DNA from: Mesorhizobium sp. M4B.F.Ca.ET.203.01.1.1
GTDB taxonomy: Bacteria > Pseudomonadota > Alphaproteobacteria > Rhizobiales > Rhizobiaceae
Assembly (NCBI RefSeq): GCF_004791025.1
Contig: NZ_SRUO01000020.1
Span: 54,396 to 118,395, forward strand
Reading direction: 5' to 3'
DNA: 64,000 nt
Position 1 is the stretch's first letter, and each line of letters begins with the position of its first letter. The position numbers and the translations under genes were made by a program. The notes under the pieces are model-generated. The model saw nothing but the letters and a program-made list of their open reading frames with translations. It was not told the DNA's origin and ran no database searches. This document shows positions 9,235 to 17,207 of the stretch, one piece after another.

Positions 9235-9678
9235 TTGGCATCCCTATGGCGCTATCTTCTCGCGGGTCTTGGTCTGGCCGCCTTGCTGGCTGGCGTTCTT
9301 GCGATCGTGTACCTGACCGCTCCGCAAACGACGCCGGGCCCCGACAGGTCGCGCTCGAAGACGACGGCAAACGGGCTGTTCGTCGCCAGTTTCCAGCCGG
9401 AGCGGGGCGGGGTTCGGCAAGGCGAATTGCAGTCCTGGCTGCTGACGCTGAAGACAGTCAAGGGCGATCCGGTGGAGGGAGCGGCGATTGCCGTTTCCGG
9501 CGGCATGCCGCAGCACAATCACGGCCTGCCGACCAGCCCGCAGGCGACCGACTATCTGGGCGAAGGGCGCTATCGCATCGATGGGCTGAAATTCACGATG
9601 AGCGGCTGGTGGCAGTTGCGCTTTGCCATTTCCGCGGCCGCCGGGTCCGATACGGTCGTCTTCAACATCGTGCTGTGA
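9235..9678 (+). CDS. FixH-like membrane-anchored protein
   Basis: The 147-residue protein has one N-terminal membrane anchor (about 5-27, YLLAGLGLAALLAGVLAIVYL) and a periplasmic beta-rich domain with GGMPQHNHGLPTSP and YRIDGLKFTMSGWWQL. This is the pattern of FixH/YtkA-type domains, often found with copper or cytochrome assembly. The TTG at 9235 is preferred because GGAGAAGG lies seven bases upstream; an in-frame ATG at 9190 has no such site. The next gene, a di-heme peroxidase, starts eight bases after its stop, so the two form an operon. The exact role is unknown. Confidence 0.75.
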   Translation: MASLWRYLLAGLGLAALLAGVLAIVYLTAPQTTPGPDRSRSKTTANGLFVASFQPERGGVRQGELQSWLLTLKTVKGDPVEGAAIAVSGGMPQHNHGLPTSPQATDYLGEGRYRIDGLKFTMSGWWQLRFAISAAAGSDTVVFNIVL

Positions 9679-9685
9679 GCGGTCG

Positions 9686-10894
9686 ATGAGGCGTCTCCTG
9701 CTGGTCCTGCCTCTCGTCGCACTGGTCGCCATGGCGTTGCTTGCCGGCTGCGGCAAGCCGCAGTTTTCCGATACCGAGAAGAAGGTCATCGCCTCGCTGG
9801 CGCTGAACACGATGCCGCCGCTGAAGCCCGACACCACCAATCGCTTCGCCGAGGTGCCGGCGGCCGCGGCCCTGGGCTCGACGCTGTTCTTCGACCAGGG
9901 CATGAGCCGCGACGGCAACGTGTCCTGTTCGACCTGCCACAAGATCGACCGCCAGTTCCAGGACGACCTGCCGCAAGCGGTCGGCATCGGCCGCACCAAC
10001 CGGCGCACCATGCCGCTGGCCGGCGTGGCGCGCGATCCCTGGTTCTTCTGGGACGGGCGGCGCGACAGCCTGTGGGCGCAGGCGTTGACGCCGCTCGAAA
10101 ACCCGCTCGAGCATGGCGGAAACCGCGCCGCCTTCGCGCATTACATCAAGAAACGCTTCGGCGAGCGCTACGAGCGCATCTTCGGGCCGCTGCCCGATCT
10201 TTCCACTGTGCCCGCCAATGCCAGCCCGCTCGGCACGGATGCCGAGAAGGCGGCCTGGGCCGCCATGCCCGTCAGCCAGGCCGAGGACGTCAACCGCGTC
10301 TTTGCCAATATCGGCAAGGCGATCGGCGCTTTCGAGCGGTCGATCGAGCCGCCGCAAACGCGCTTCGACCGTTTCGCCATCGATCTGGCATCTGGCGCCG
10401 AGCCACAGGGGGACGACGCCTTGTCGCCCGAGGAGATGCTTGGGCTGAAGCTGTTCATCGGCAAGGCCAATTGCGTGACCTGCCACAATGGTCCGCGTTT
10501 CACCGACAACTCTTTCCACAACACCGGCGTGCCGCCGGTCAAGGACCTGCCGCCGGATCGCGGCCGCATCGATGCCGTAGTGCAGGTCGAGGCCGACCCG
10601 TTCAACTGCTTAGGCAAGTTCCGCGACGGCGACGACAACGCGTGCCGTGAGCTGCGCTTCATGGTGAAGGGCGGGCCGGACCTGGTGCGCGCCTACAAGA
10701 CGCCGTCGCTCCGAGGGGCCGCTGCCCGCGCGCCCTACATGCATGCCGGGCAGTTCTCGTCGCTCGAAGAGGTGGTCGAGCATTATTCGAAGGCGCCGGC
10801 GAGCGTCGAAGGTGTTTCCGAGGTCCACCCGGTCGAGCTTTCCGACCGCGAGCGCGCGGCGCTGGTGGCGTTCCTGAAGACGCTGTCGGAATGA
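9686..10894 (+). CDS. Di-heme cytochrome c peroxidase / MauG-family lipoprotein
   Basis: The 402-residue exported protein has an N-terminal lipobox (ALLAGC) and two c-type heme motifs, CSTCH (about 80) and CVTCH (about 262). These define the bacterial di-heme peroxidase/MauG family. Such enzymes reduce hydrogen peroxide or oxidise protein substrates in the periplasm. FWDGRRDSLWAQ and RAPYMHAGQF are family-conserved stretches. The lipobox argues for membrane anchoring. It is co-transcribed with the upstream FixH-like gene. No methylamine dehydrogenase genes are nearby, so peroxidase or an unknown oxidase is likelier than classical MauG. Confidence 0.88.
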   Translation: MRRLLLVLPLVALVAMALLAGCGKPQFSDTEKKVIASLALNTMPPLKPDTTNRFAEVPAAAALGSTLFFDQGMSRDGNVSCSTCHKIDRQFQDDLPQAVGIGRTNRRTMPLAGVARDPWFFWDGRRDSLWAQALTPLENPLEHGGNRAAFAHYIKKRFGERYERIFGPLPDLSTVPANASPLGTDAEKAAWAAMPVSQAEDVNRVFANIGKAIGAFERSIEPPQTRFDRFAIDLASGAEPQGDDALSPEEMLGLKLFIGKANCVTCHNGPRFTDNSFHNTGVPPVKDLPPDRGRIDAVVQVEADPFNCLGKFRDGDDNACRELRFMVKGGPDLVRAYKTPSLRGAAARAPYMHAGQFSSLEEVVEHYSKAPASVEGVSEVHPVELSDRERAALVAFLKTLSE

Positions 10895-10895
10895 G

Positions 10896-11348
10896 CTAGC
10901 GATCCTTGACCGTCTCCATCGCCACGAAGGTGGAAGTCTGGGCAACATGGGGGAGCGCCGAAATGCGTTCCCCCAGCACGCGGCGATAGGCGGCGATGTC
11001 GGTGGTGCGGACCTTCAACAGGTAGTCGAAGCTCGACGCCATCATATGGCATTGCTCGATCTCGGGGACTGCCTGCACGGATCGATTGAAGGCGTCGAGC
11101 GCGGCCGAGCGGGTGTCCGACAATTTCACCTGGACGAACGCGACGTGGCCTTCTCCCATGCGCTCGCGATCGATGATCGCCTGGTAACCCCTGATGTAAC
11201 CGTCCTTCTCCAGGCGCTTGACGCGCGCCTGTACCGGCGTCTTCGACAGGCCGACCTTGCCGGCCAGCTCAGACATGGAAAGCCGCCCGTCGCGCGCCAG
11301 CGCCGACAGGATGTTGCGGTCAATGCGGTCCAATTGGTCTTCTGTCAT
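10896..11348 (-). CDS. putR: Lrp/AsnC-family regulator of proline utilisation
   Basis: The 150-residue protein has an N-terminal helix-turn-helix (LSMSELAGKVGLSKTPVQARVKRLEKDGYI) and a C-terminal RAM/AsnC ligand-binding domain. It is divergent from putA with 163 bp between, the arrangement of the alphaproteobacterial PutR proline-responsive activator. The ATG at 11348 begins the canonical DRIDRNIL N-terminus; in-frame codons upstream would add a non-homologous tail. No Shine-Dalgarno is seen, because two exact tandem 12-bp repeats fill the space before the ATG. Confidence 0.85.
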   Translation of the reverse strand: MTEDQLDRIDRNILSALARDGRLSMSELAGKVGLSKTPVQARVKRLEKDGYIRGYQAIIDRERMGEGHVAFVQVKLSDTRSAALDAFNRSVQAVPEIEQCHMMASSFDYLLKVRTTDIAAYRRVLGERISALPHVAQTSTFVAMETVKDR

Positions 11349-11511
11349 CGAATTGGCAATCGAATTGGCAAGAATACTGGGCAAATCATAGTCCAATCGA
11401 ACCGGAATGTCGATTTCTTTGGACCGACTGAAAACGGCAATTGTGCTAGCTTGCGCCATTCGGTCCGGTGACCGCCGGCCCGCTCCCTCAAGCTCGCTCG
11501 ATAGGACAGCC
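11349..11511. promoter_or_regulatory. putR-putA divergent control region
   Basis: The 163 bp hold two exact tandem copies of TCGAATTGGCAA (11348-11371), abutting the putR start codon. Further AT-rich sequence follows, with the related halves GTCCAATCGAACCGG and GGCAATTGTGC toward putA. By analogy with Lrp-type regulation these are candidate PutR binding sites for autoregulation and putA activation. Promoter elements were not confidently assigned. Confidence 0.5.
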
Positions 11512-14500
11512 ATGCCCGCGCTCGATGCCATCCGCCAGCAGATCCGTGCCAATTATTTGCCCGACGAAGACGCCGCGGTGAAGCGGCTCGCCGATGGAGC
11601 GGGGCTTTCGGCGGATGACCGCAAGGCGATCTCGGCCCGCGCGGCCGATCTGGTGCGCGCGGTGCGCGGCTCGACCGATCCGAGGCTGATGGAGGTTTTC
11701 CTCTCCGCCTACGGCCTGTCGACCAAGGAAGGTGTCGCGCTGATGTGCCTTGCCGAGGCGCTGCTGCGCGTGCCCGACACCGAGACGATGGACGATCTCA
11801 TCGCCGACAAGATCGCGCCGCACGACTGGTCGGCGCATTCGGGCGGCTCGAGCTCGATCTTCGTCAACGCCTCGACCTGGGCGCTGATGCTGACCGGGCG
11901 CGTGCTGGACGAAGGTGAGGGCGGCATCGAGGGCACGCTGCGGGCCATGGTGCGCCGGCTGGGCGAACCCGTGATCCGTAAGGCGGTGGCAGCCGCCATG
12001 CGCGAAATGGGCGAGCAGTTCGTGCTCGGCCGCACCATCGCTGAGGCCGTCAAGCGTGGCCGGCCGATGACGCAGAAGGGCTATCTTTATTCCTTCGACA
12101 TGCTGGGCGAGGCGGCCCGCACCGAGGCCGACGCGCTGCGCTACCACAAGGCCTATGCCGACGCGATCTCCTCACTCGATTCCGGTTCCAACGGGCCGGA
12201 CATCCGCAACAACCACGGCATTTCGGTCAAGCTTTCGGCGCTGCATCCGCGCTACGAAGTGGCGCAGAAGGAGACAATGCTGCCGGTGATGGCCGAGCGG
12301 CTGCTGTCGCTGGCGCTGGCGGCGCGGCATTCGCGCATGGGGCTCAACATCGACGCCGAGGAGGCGGATCGCCTCGATCTGTCGCTCGACGTCATCGAGC
12401 GCGTGCTGGCCGAGCCGGAGCTTGCCGGCTGGAACGGTTTCGGCGTGGTGGTGCAAGCGTATGGGCCACGCGCGGCCTTCGTCATCGACTGGCTCTACCA
12501 GCTGGCCAAAAAGTACGACCGCACCATCATGGTGCGGCTGGTCAAGGGCGCCTATTGGGACACCGAGATCAAGCGGGCGCAGACGCTGGGGCTCGCCGGC
12601 TATCCGGTCTTCACCCGCAAGGTCAACACTGACGTCTCCTACATGGCCTGCGCGAAGAAGCTGCTGTCGATGACCGACCGCATCTATCCGCAGTTCGCCA
12701 CCCACAACGCCCATACGGTTGCCGCCATCCTGTCGATGGCCAAGGATCGCGATTCCTTCGAGTTCCAGCGCCTGCACGGCATGGGCGAGGCGCTGCACGA
12801 GACCGTGCGCCAGGCCGAAGGCGCGCGCTGCCGCATCTATGCGCCGGTCGGCGCCCATTCCGACTTGCTCGCCTATCTGGTGCGCCGTCTGCTGGAAAAC
12901 GGCGCCAACTCGTCCTTCGTGCACCAGCTCACCGACGAGGAGGTCGAGCCGGAAGACATCGCCCGCGACCCGCTGGAAACGGTCGAGACGCAGGGGCCCG
13001 CCGCCAATCCGGCGATCGCCCGTCCCGCCGGGATCTTCGGCGCCGGCCGCCGCAATTCCAGGGGCGTCGACATCACAGATCCGGTGACGCTGGCGGCGAT
13101 CGACAAGGCCAAGGCCGAGTTCGCCGGATCGAACCGCTGGCACGCCAAGCCGATCACGCGCGCCGCCGGCTACGGCAAGGAACGCCCGGTGGTCAATCCG
13201 GCGAAGCCCGACGAGGTTGTCGGCACCATCCACGAGGCGGCCGCCAAGCAGGTCGCCACTGCCGTGCGCATCGCCGTCGAAGCGCAGCCGGCCTGGGCCA
13301 AGCGCCCGGTCGCCGAGCGCGCGGCGATCCTGAACCGCGCCGCCGACCTCTATGAGGCCAACGCGGCCGAGTTCTTTGCGCTCGCCACCCGCGAGGCCGG
13401 CAAGTCGCTGGCCGACGGCGTCGCCGAGGTGCGCGAGGCGGTCGATTTCCTGCGCTACTACGCCGCCGAGGCCGCCAATGCGGAAACGGGCACCGAGGCG
13501 CGCGGCGCGATCGTCTGCATCTCGCCGTGGAATTTCCCGCTCGCCATCTTCACCGGCCAGATCGCGGCAGCCCTCGTCACCGGCAATTCGGTCATAGCCA
13601 AGCCGGCAGAACAGACGCCGCTGATTGCCTTCCGCGCCGTCGAGATGCTGCGCGAGGCGGGCGTGCCGGAAGACATCATCCAGCTTCTGCCCGGCGACGG
13701 TCCCTCGGTCGGCGCGCCGCTGACGGCCGACCCGCGTATCGCCGGCGTCTGCTTCACCGGCTCGACCGAGGTCGCCAAGCTGATCGAGAAGCAACTCGCC
13801 GAGACCGCCGCGCCCGACGCCATGCTGATCGCCGAGACCGGCGGGCTTAACGCCATGATCGTCGATTCCACCGCGCTGCCCGAGCAGGCGGTGCGCGACA
13901 TCCTCGCCTCCGCCTTCCAGAGCGCCGGCCAGCGCTGCTCGGCGCTGCGCGTGCTCTACGTGCAGAAGGACGTCGAGAAGAAGATGCTGGAGATGCTGAA
14001 GGGCGCGATGGAGGCGCTCCACCTCGGCGATCCCTGGCTGATCTCGACCGATGTCGGCCCGGTCATCGATGACGAGGCGCAAGCGTCGATCCGCGACTAT
14101 TGCACCAGGATGGGCCTGCAGGGCCGGCTGATTGCCAAGCTCGAGGCGCCGAAGGGCGGCCGCTTCGTCGCGCCGCATGTCTTCCGCGTCAAAGGCATCG
14201 AGGAAATGGAGCGCGAGGTGTTCGGCCCGGTGCTGCATGTCGCCAGCTTCGACGCCGACGAGATCGACGCCGTCATCGCCGCCATCAACCGCAAGGGCTA
14301 TGGCCTGACCTTCGGCCTGCACACACGCATCGAAGGCCGCGTCCAGCATTTCGTCGACGGCATCCATGCCGGCAACATCTATGTCAACCGCAACCAGATC
14401 GGCGCCGTGGTCGGCTCGCAGCCGTTCGGCGGCGAGGGGCTTTCGGGCACGGGACCGAAGGCCGGCGGGCCGCATTACCTGCGGCGCTTCCGCAAGGGGC

Positions 14501-15123
14501 CGGAGGCGGGCACGCATGTCGCCGAGGGCCACAAGGTGACGGCAACCGAACTTGCCGACAATCTGCCCGATCCGACGCTCGGCGGCTGGTCGACGCGGCC
14601 CGACCGCGTGGCAATCCTGCGGAAGCATCTGCGCGGCAAGGGCGCGGCGGCCATCGGCGCGGCGGCAAGTATCGATTTTGGTCAGGTCGATCTGCCAGGC
14701 CCGACGGGGGAGGCCAACACGCTGTCGTTGGCGCCGCGCGGTCGCGTGCTTTGCCTTGGACCGGATACCGACACGCTGCTGGCGCAGGCGATCCAGGCGC
14801 TCGCCGCCGGCAACGCCGTGCTCGCGGTGGCGCCGGGCGCGCCGGCGGCGCTGTCGGCGCTGACCGGCAAGGGCCTGCCGATCGCGGCCATAGACGGAAG
14901 GCCCGACCCGGTCGAGGCGCGCGCGCTGCGGGTCGACGTCGTCGCCTTCTCCGGCACGCCGGAGGCGGCACGCGTCGTGCGCAAGGTCATCGCCGAGCGC
15001 GCCGGCCCGATCGTGCCGTTGGTCAGCGAGGTGCTCAACCCGGCGGCCTACGCGCATGAGCGCGCCGTCTGCGTCGACACCACGGCGGCGGGCGGAAACG
15101 CCAGCCTGCTGGCTGCTGCCTAG
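11512..15123 (+). CDS. putA: Bifunctional proline dehydrogenase / glutamate-semialdehyde dehydrogenase
   Basis: The 1203-residue PutA oxidises proline to glutamate in two FAD- then NAD-dependent steps with channelling. The proline dehydrogenase barrel spans roughly 80-480, with RLVKGAYWD at about 342. The aldehyde dehydrogenase domain (about 560-1010) has SPWNFPLAIFTGQ, the Glu of AETGGLNAM (about 774) and the nucleophile Cys in SAGQRCSALR (about 808). A C-terminal domain of about 200 residues follows. The ribbon-helix-helix DNA-binding domain of enteric PutA is absent, so control falls to the divergent putR. The ATG at 11512 fits the homologous N-terminus PALDAIRQQI. Confidence 0.95.
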   Translation: MPALDAIRQQIRANYLPDEDAAVKRLADGAGLSADDRKAISARAADLVRAVRGSTDPRLMEVFLSAYGLSTKEGVALMCLAEALLRVPDTETMDDLIADKIAPHDWSAHSGGSSSIFVNASTWALMLTGRVLDEGEGGIEGTLRAMVRRLGEPVIRKAVAAAMREMGEQFVLGRTIAEAVKRGRPMTQKGYLYSFDMLGEAARTEADALRYHKAYADAISSLDSGSNGPDIRNNHGISVKLSALHPRYEVAQKETMLPVMAERLLSLALAARHSRMGLNIDAEEADRLDLSLDVIERVLAEPELAGWNGFGVVVQAYGPRAAFVIDWLYQLAKKYDRTIMVRLVKGAYWDTEIKRAQTLGLAGYPVFTRKVNTDVSYMACAKKLLSMTDRIYPQFATHNAHTVAAILSMAKDRDSFEFQRLHGMGEALHETVRQAEGARCRIYAPVGAHSDLLAYLVRRLLENGANSSFVHQLTDEEVEPEDIARDPLETVETQGPAANPAIARPAGIFGAGRRNSRGVDITDPVTLAAIDKAKAEFAGSNRWHAKPITRAAGYGKERPVVNPAKPDEVVGTIHEAAAKQVATAVRIAVEAQPAWAKRPVAERAAILNRAADLYEANAAEFFALATREAGKSLADGVAEVREAVDFLRYYAAEAANAETGTEARGAIVCISPWNFPLAIFTGQIAAALVTGNSVIAKPAEQTPLIAFRAVEMLREAGVPEDIIQLLPGDGPSVGAPLTADPRIAGVCFTGSTEVAKLIEKQLAETAAPDAMLIAETGGLNAMIVDSTALPEQAVRDILASAFQSAGQRCSALRVLYVQKDVEKKMLEMLKGAMEALHLGDPWLISTDVGPVIDDEAQASIRDYCTRMGLQGRLIAKLEAPKGGRFVAPHVFRVKGIEEMEREVFGPVLHVASFDADEIDAVIAAINRKGYGLTFGLHTRIEGRVQHFVDGIHAGNIYVNRNQIGAVVGSQPFGGEGLSGTGPKAGGPHYLRRFRKGPEAGTHVAEGHKVTATELADNLPDPTLGGWSTRPDRVAILRKHLRGKGAAAIGAAASIDFGQVDLPGPTGEANTLSLAPRGRVLCLGPDTDTLLAQAIQALAAGNAVLAVAPGAPAALSALTGKGLPIAAIDGRPDPVEARALRVDVVAFSGTPEAARVVRKVIAERAGPIVPLVSEVLNPAAYAHERAVCVDTTAAGGNASLLAAA

Positions 15124-15266
15124 GGTGTGTTGATATTCAGGTGAGGCCGGCCTGCAAATGGCGGCTTCCTGCGCCTCCGGTGCTCACGTGCTTCAAGTAC
15201 GCTCCGCTCCGGTTGTCGGAAGCCACCATTTTCAACTCGGCCTGACCTGAATCTCGACACACCCTT
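15122..15266. repeat. Intergenic inverted-repeat element, copy B
   Basis: About 145 bp beginning AGGGTGTGTTGATATTCAGG and ending with the imperfect complement ACCTGAATCTCGACACACCC. The core CCTCCGGTGCTCACGTGC and GTACGCTCCGCTCCGGTT is almost identical to copy A. It starts at the putA stop and lies between the convergent putA and hmuQ genes. Confidence 0.8.
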
Positions 15267-15298
15267 ACCGTCAACCGAGATTGACCGCGCGCCAGCGG

Positions 15299-15613
15299 CT
15301 ACGCCCCCTCGACAACCGAGAACCCTTCGAACTGGGGATGACCGAGATAGTGAACCTTCGAGGTGCCGGCGTTGCGATGGGCGGCGCGGAAGTTTTCCGA
15401 CTTCGTCCAGGCGACGAAATCCTCGTGGCTGGCCCAAACCGTGTGCGAGGCGAACAGCGTGTAGCCCTCGTTCTCGTTGACCGGACCGCGCAGCAGGTGG
15501 AATTCCCTGAAGCCTTTCATGTCGGAGAGGCTGGAATCGCGGTTCTTCCAGACATCCTCGAAGGCGTCTTCCGAGCCGTTCTGGACCTTGAAGCGGTTCA
15601 TGGCGATGTACAT
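15299..15613 (-). CDS. hmuQ: Heme-degrading monooxygenase (HmuQ/IsdG-type)
   Basis: The 104-residue protein is a single antibiotic-biosynthesis-monooxygenase (ABM) fold of the type that opens the heme ring to release iron. It begins MYIAMNRFKVQNGSEDAFE, and the G-F-x-E/F-F-x-L-L-R core (GFREFHLLRG) and SHTVWASHEDFVAW match rhizobial HmuQ/HmuD. It lies in the heme-uptake locus just downstream of tonB on the same strand, which supports heme as substrate over other ABM functions. A catalytic His is plausible in this region but is not proven by sequence alone. Confidence 0.85.
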   Translation of the reverse strand: MYIAMNRFKVQNGSEDAFEDVWKNRDSSLSDMKGFREFHLLRGPVNENEGYTLFASHTVWASHEDFVAWTKSENFRAAHRNAGTSKVHYLGHPQFEGFSVVEGA

Positions 15614-15657
15614 TGGCTATTCCTTTGGCGATGTATGGTGGGTGGTTTCGAAGCCGA

Positions 15658-16659
15658 TCAGTACGGACCGATTGGGGCTCTGAACCGCCAGCTCGAAATT
15701 CCGATCTCCGGCGGAATGGGAGGGAAGGGTGACTGCTGGCGCACCAGGTTCAACGCGAACTGATCGAGTTCGGGTGAACCTGAACTTTTGGCGAGCTCAA
15801 GGTCCGTGACGCGGCCATTCGCCAACACCACAAAGCTCACCGTGGCATTGTTGAGAGCCTTGGCCTGCGCCGACTTTGAAACAAGACGATTGGCTTTCGC
15901 CAGCTTGCTGGCGATCTCGCCACTGTAGCGCGATCTCGCCGCTTCGCCGTTCGCTGCCTTGGCCTTGCCCTTGCTGGCGATCGACGCCTTGATCTCTTGC
16001 CCGTCCGCCGTGCCGCGCGCGTCGGCCATCTTGCTTACAGCGCCCGAACCGTCGGCAGGGCTCGGCCTCGGGGTCGGGACGGGCGGCTGCCCGGAAAAAG
16101 CCGGTTCAGGCTCGGAGCTTTCGTCCTGGATCGCGGAAGTCACCGGCTGCTCATCCGCCTGCGCCGGGCTGTGAAGGTTGTCTCGCGGCGTTCCGGCGAT
16201 CAAAATGTCAGGTGCCGGGTCTGGCTTTTCGACGGTTTCCTTCGCAGGTGCTGGCGCTGCCGACTCTCGTTGTGCCTGGGGAGCCGGAGTTGGCGCCGGC
16301 TTCACTGCCGGCGTCGTCGGTGGTTTCGGGGTTGGCACCAGCGCGACGTTGACCGCGCCCGGCATTTGTCCATCCGAGGCGCTGCCGACGACGTTGGCGC
16401 CTGATTGATCGGCGCCCTCCGCCTGCATGGCGTCCTGAAAACTAAGGGTTGTCGCCGGCGCAATCATCAAGGCCGCCGCCAGCGCCGCATGAAGGGTGCC
16501 GGACGCGCCGATCGTCGCGATCCAATTGAGGTTCCTTTCCGGCGGCCGCGCGCCCGCACGCGGCTCGCCTGGTGTTGCCGTCAACTCGCTGCTGAGGTCG
16601 GAAATTTCACTGATGTCCTGCATGGCGCGGTACGGAAGCTGCCGCGACCAGTCCGGCAT
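15658..16659 (-). CDS. tonB: Energy transducer TonB
   Basis: About 333 residues. One membrane anchor (about 48-70, IGASGTLHAALAAALMIAPA) follows a 45-residue cytoplasmic tail. A long Pro/Ala-rich periplasm-spanning segment with PTPKPPTTPAVKPAPTP comes next. The C-terminal TonB domain contains VVLANGRVTDLELAKSSGSPELD and ends near the stop. It transmits proton-motive force from ExbBD (not in this window) to outer-membrane receptors, here presumably HmuR. The ATG at 16659 was chosen; the frame also extends two codons to a TTG. It lies between hmuQ and the unknown periplasmic gene, all leftward. Confidence 0.88.
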   Translation of the reverse strand: MPDWSRQLPYRAMQDISEISDLSSELTATPGEPRAGARPPERNLNWIATIGASGTLHAALAAALMIAPATTLSFQDAMQAEGADQSGANVVGSASDGQMPGAVNVALVPTPKPPTTPAVKPAPTPAPQAQRESAAPAPAKETVEKPDPAPDILIAGTPRDNLHSPAQADEQPVTSAIQDESSEPEPAFSGQPPVPTPRPSPADGSGAVSKMADARGTADGQEIKASIASKGKAKAANGEAARSRYSGEIASKLAKANRLVSKSAQAKALNNATVSFVVLANGRVTDLELAKSSGSPELDQFALNLVRQQSPFPPIPPEIGISSWRFRAPIGPY

Positions 16660-16761
16660 TGTCAAATCAAGATCGCTTGCCGCGAGCGGCGCGAAGCCGA
16701 TGCCGGCCGAGGCCAGGCAAGGGCGTCTCGCGCGAGTGACGGCTCTATTCCCACCGTTGCA

Positions 16762-17202
16762 TCAGACTCCGAAAGCGATGCCGGTCTTGGTCGAGGTCTT
16801 CAGGCCGCGCATGCAGCCGGCCGGCTTGACGCCAGCGCCGGCGCATTCGGCCGCGCTGTTGATCAGCACGCGGCTGACCTTGGCGCAGTCGGTGCCGGCA
16901 AGATCGAAGCGCGTCACCTTGGTCTTGCCCGCTGGCAGGTCCTTGAAGTCAAGCACGGTCAAGCGGTCGACGACGCCGGCCTCGTTGAACAGAGCGATCT
17001 CGAAGGCGGCCTTCGACAGGTCGGCGCCGAGCGCGTTGTTGACCACGAAAGTCAGCCGGCAGCCCTTATCGGAGGGCTGCGCGGCATTAAGCTCGAGGCT
17101 GAGTTGAGGGGCCGGTGCGGACTGGGCCCACGCCGGCGCCGCCGCAAGCGACATCGCCAGCGTCGAGGCCAGCAGACGAAGCGATGCCGTCAAGCTTGTC
17201 AT
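16762..17202 (-). CDS. Periplasmic protein of unknown function in the heme-uptake operon
   Basis: The 146-residue protein has a clear signal peptide (MTSLTASLRLLASTLAM..APAWA, cleavage about 26) and a small beta-rich domain. It has four Cys, among them GCRLTFVVNN, GTDCAKVSR, AAECAG and GCMRG, which could form two disulfides. The start at 17202 lies five bases after the hmuR stop, so it is co-transcribed with the receptor and sits between hmuR and tonB. I do not recognise an established function. Its position suggests an accessory to heme capture or to the receptor-TonB system. Confidence 0.8.
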   Translation of the reverse strand: MTSLTASLRLLASTLAMSLAAAPAWAQSAPAPQLSLELNAAQPSDKGCRLTFVVNNALGADLSKAAFEIALFNEAGVVDRLTVLDFKDLPAGKTKVTRFDLAGTDCAKVSRVLINSAAECAGAGVKPAGCMRGLKTSTKTGIAFGV

Positions 17203-17207
17203 GGTCG

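Noticed and set aside
12172..15057. 961-codon frame antisense to putA
   Set aside because: Shadow of PutA codon bias; rich in Arg, His and Asp with no recognisable domain.
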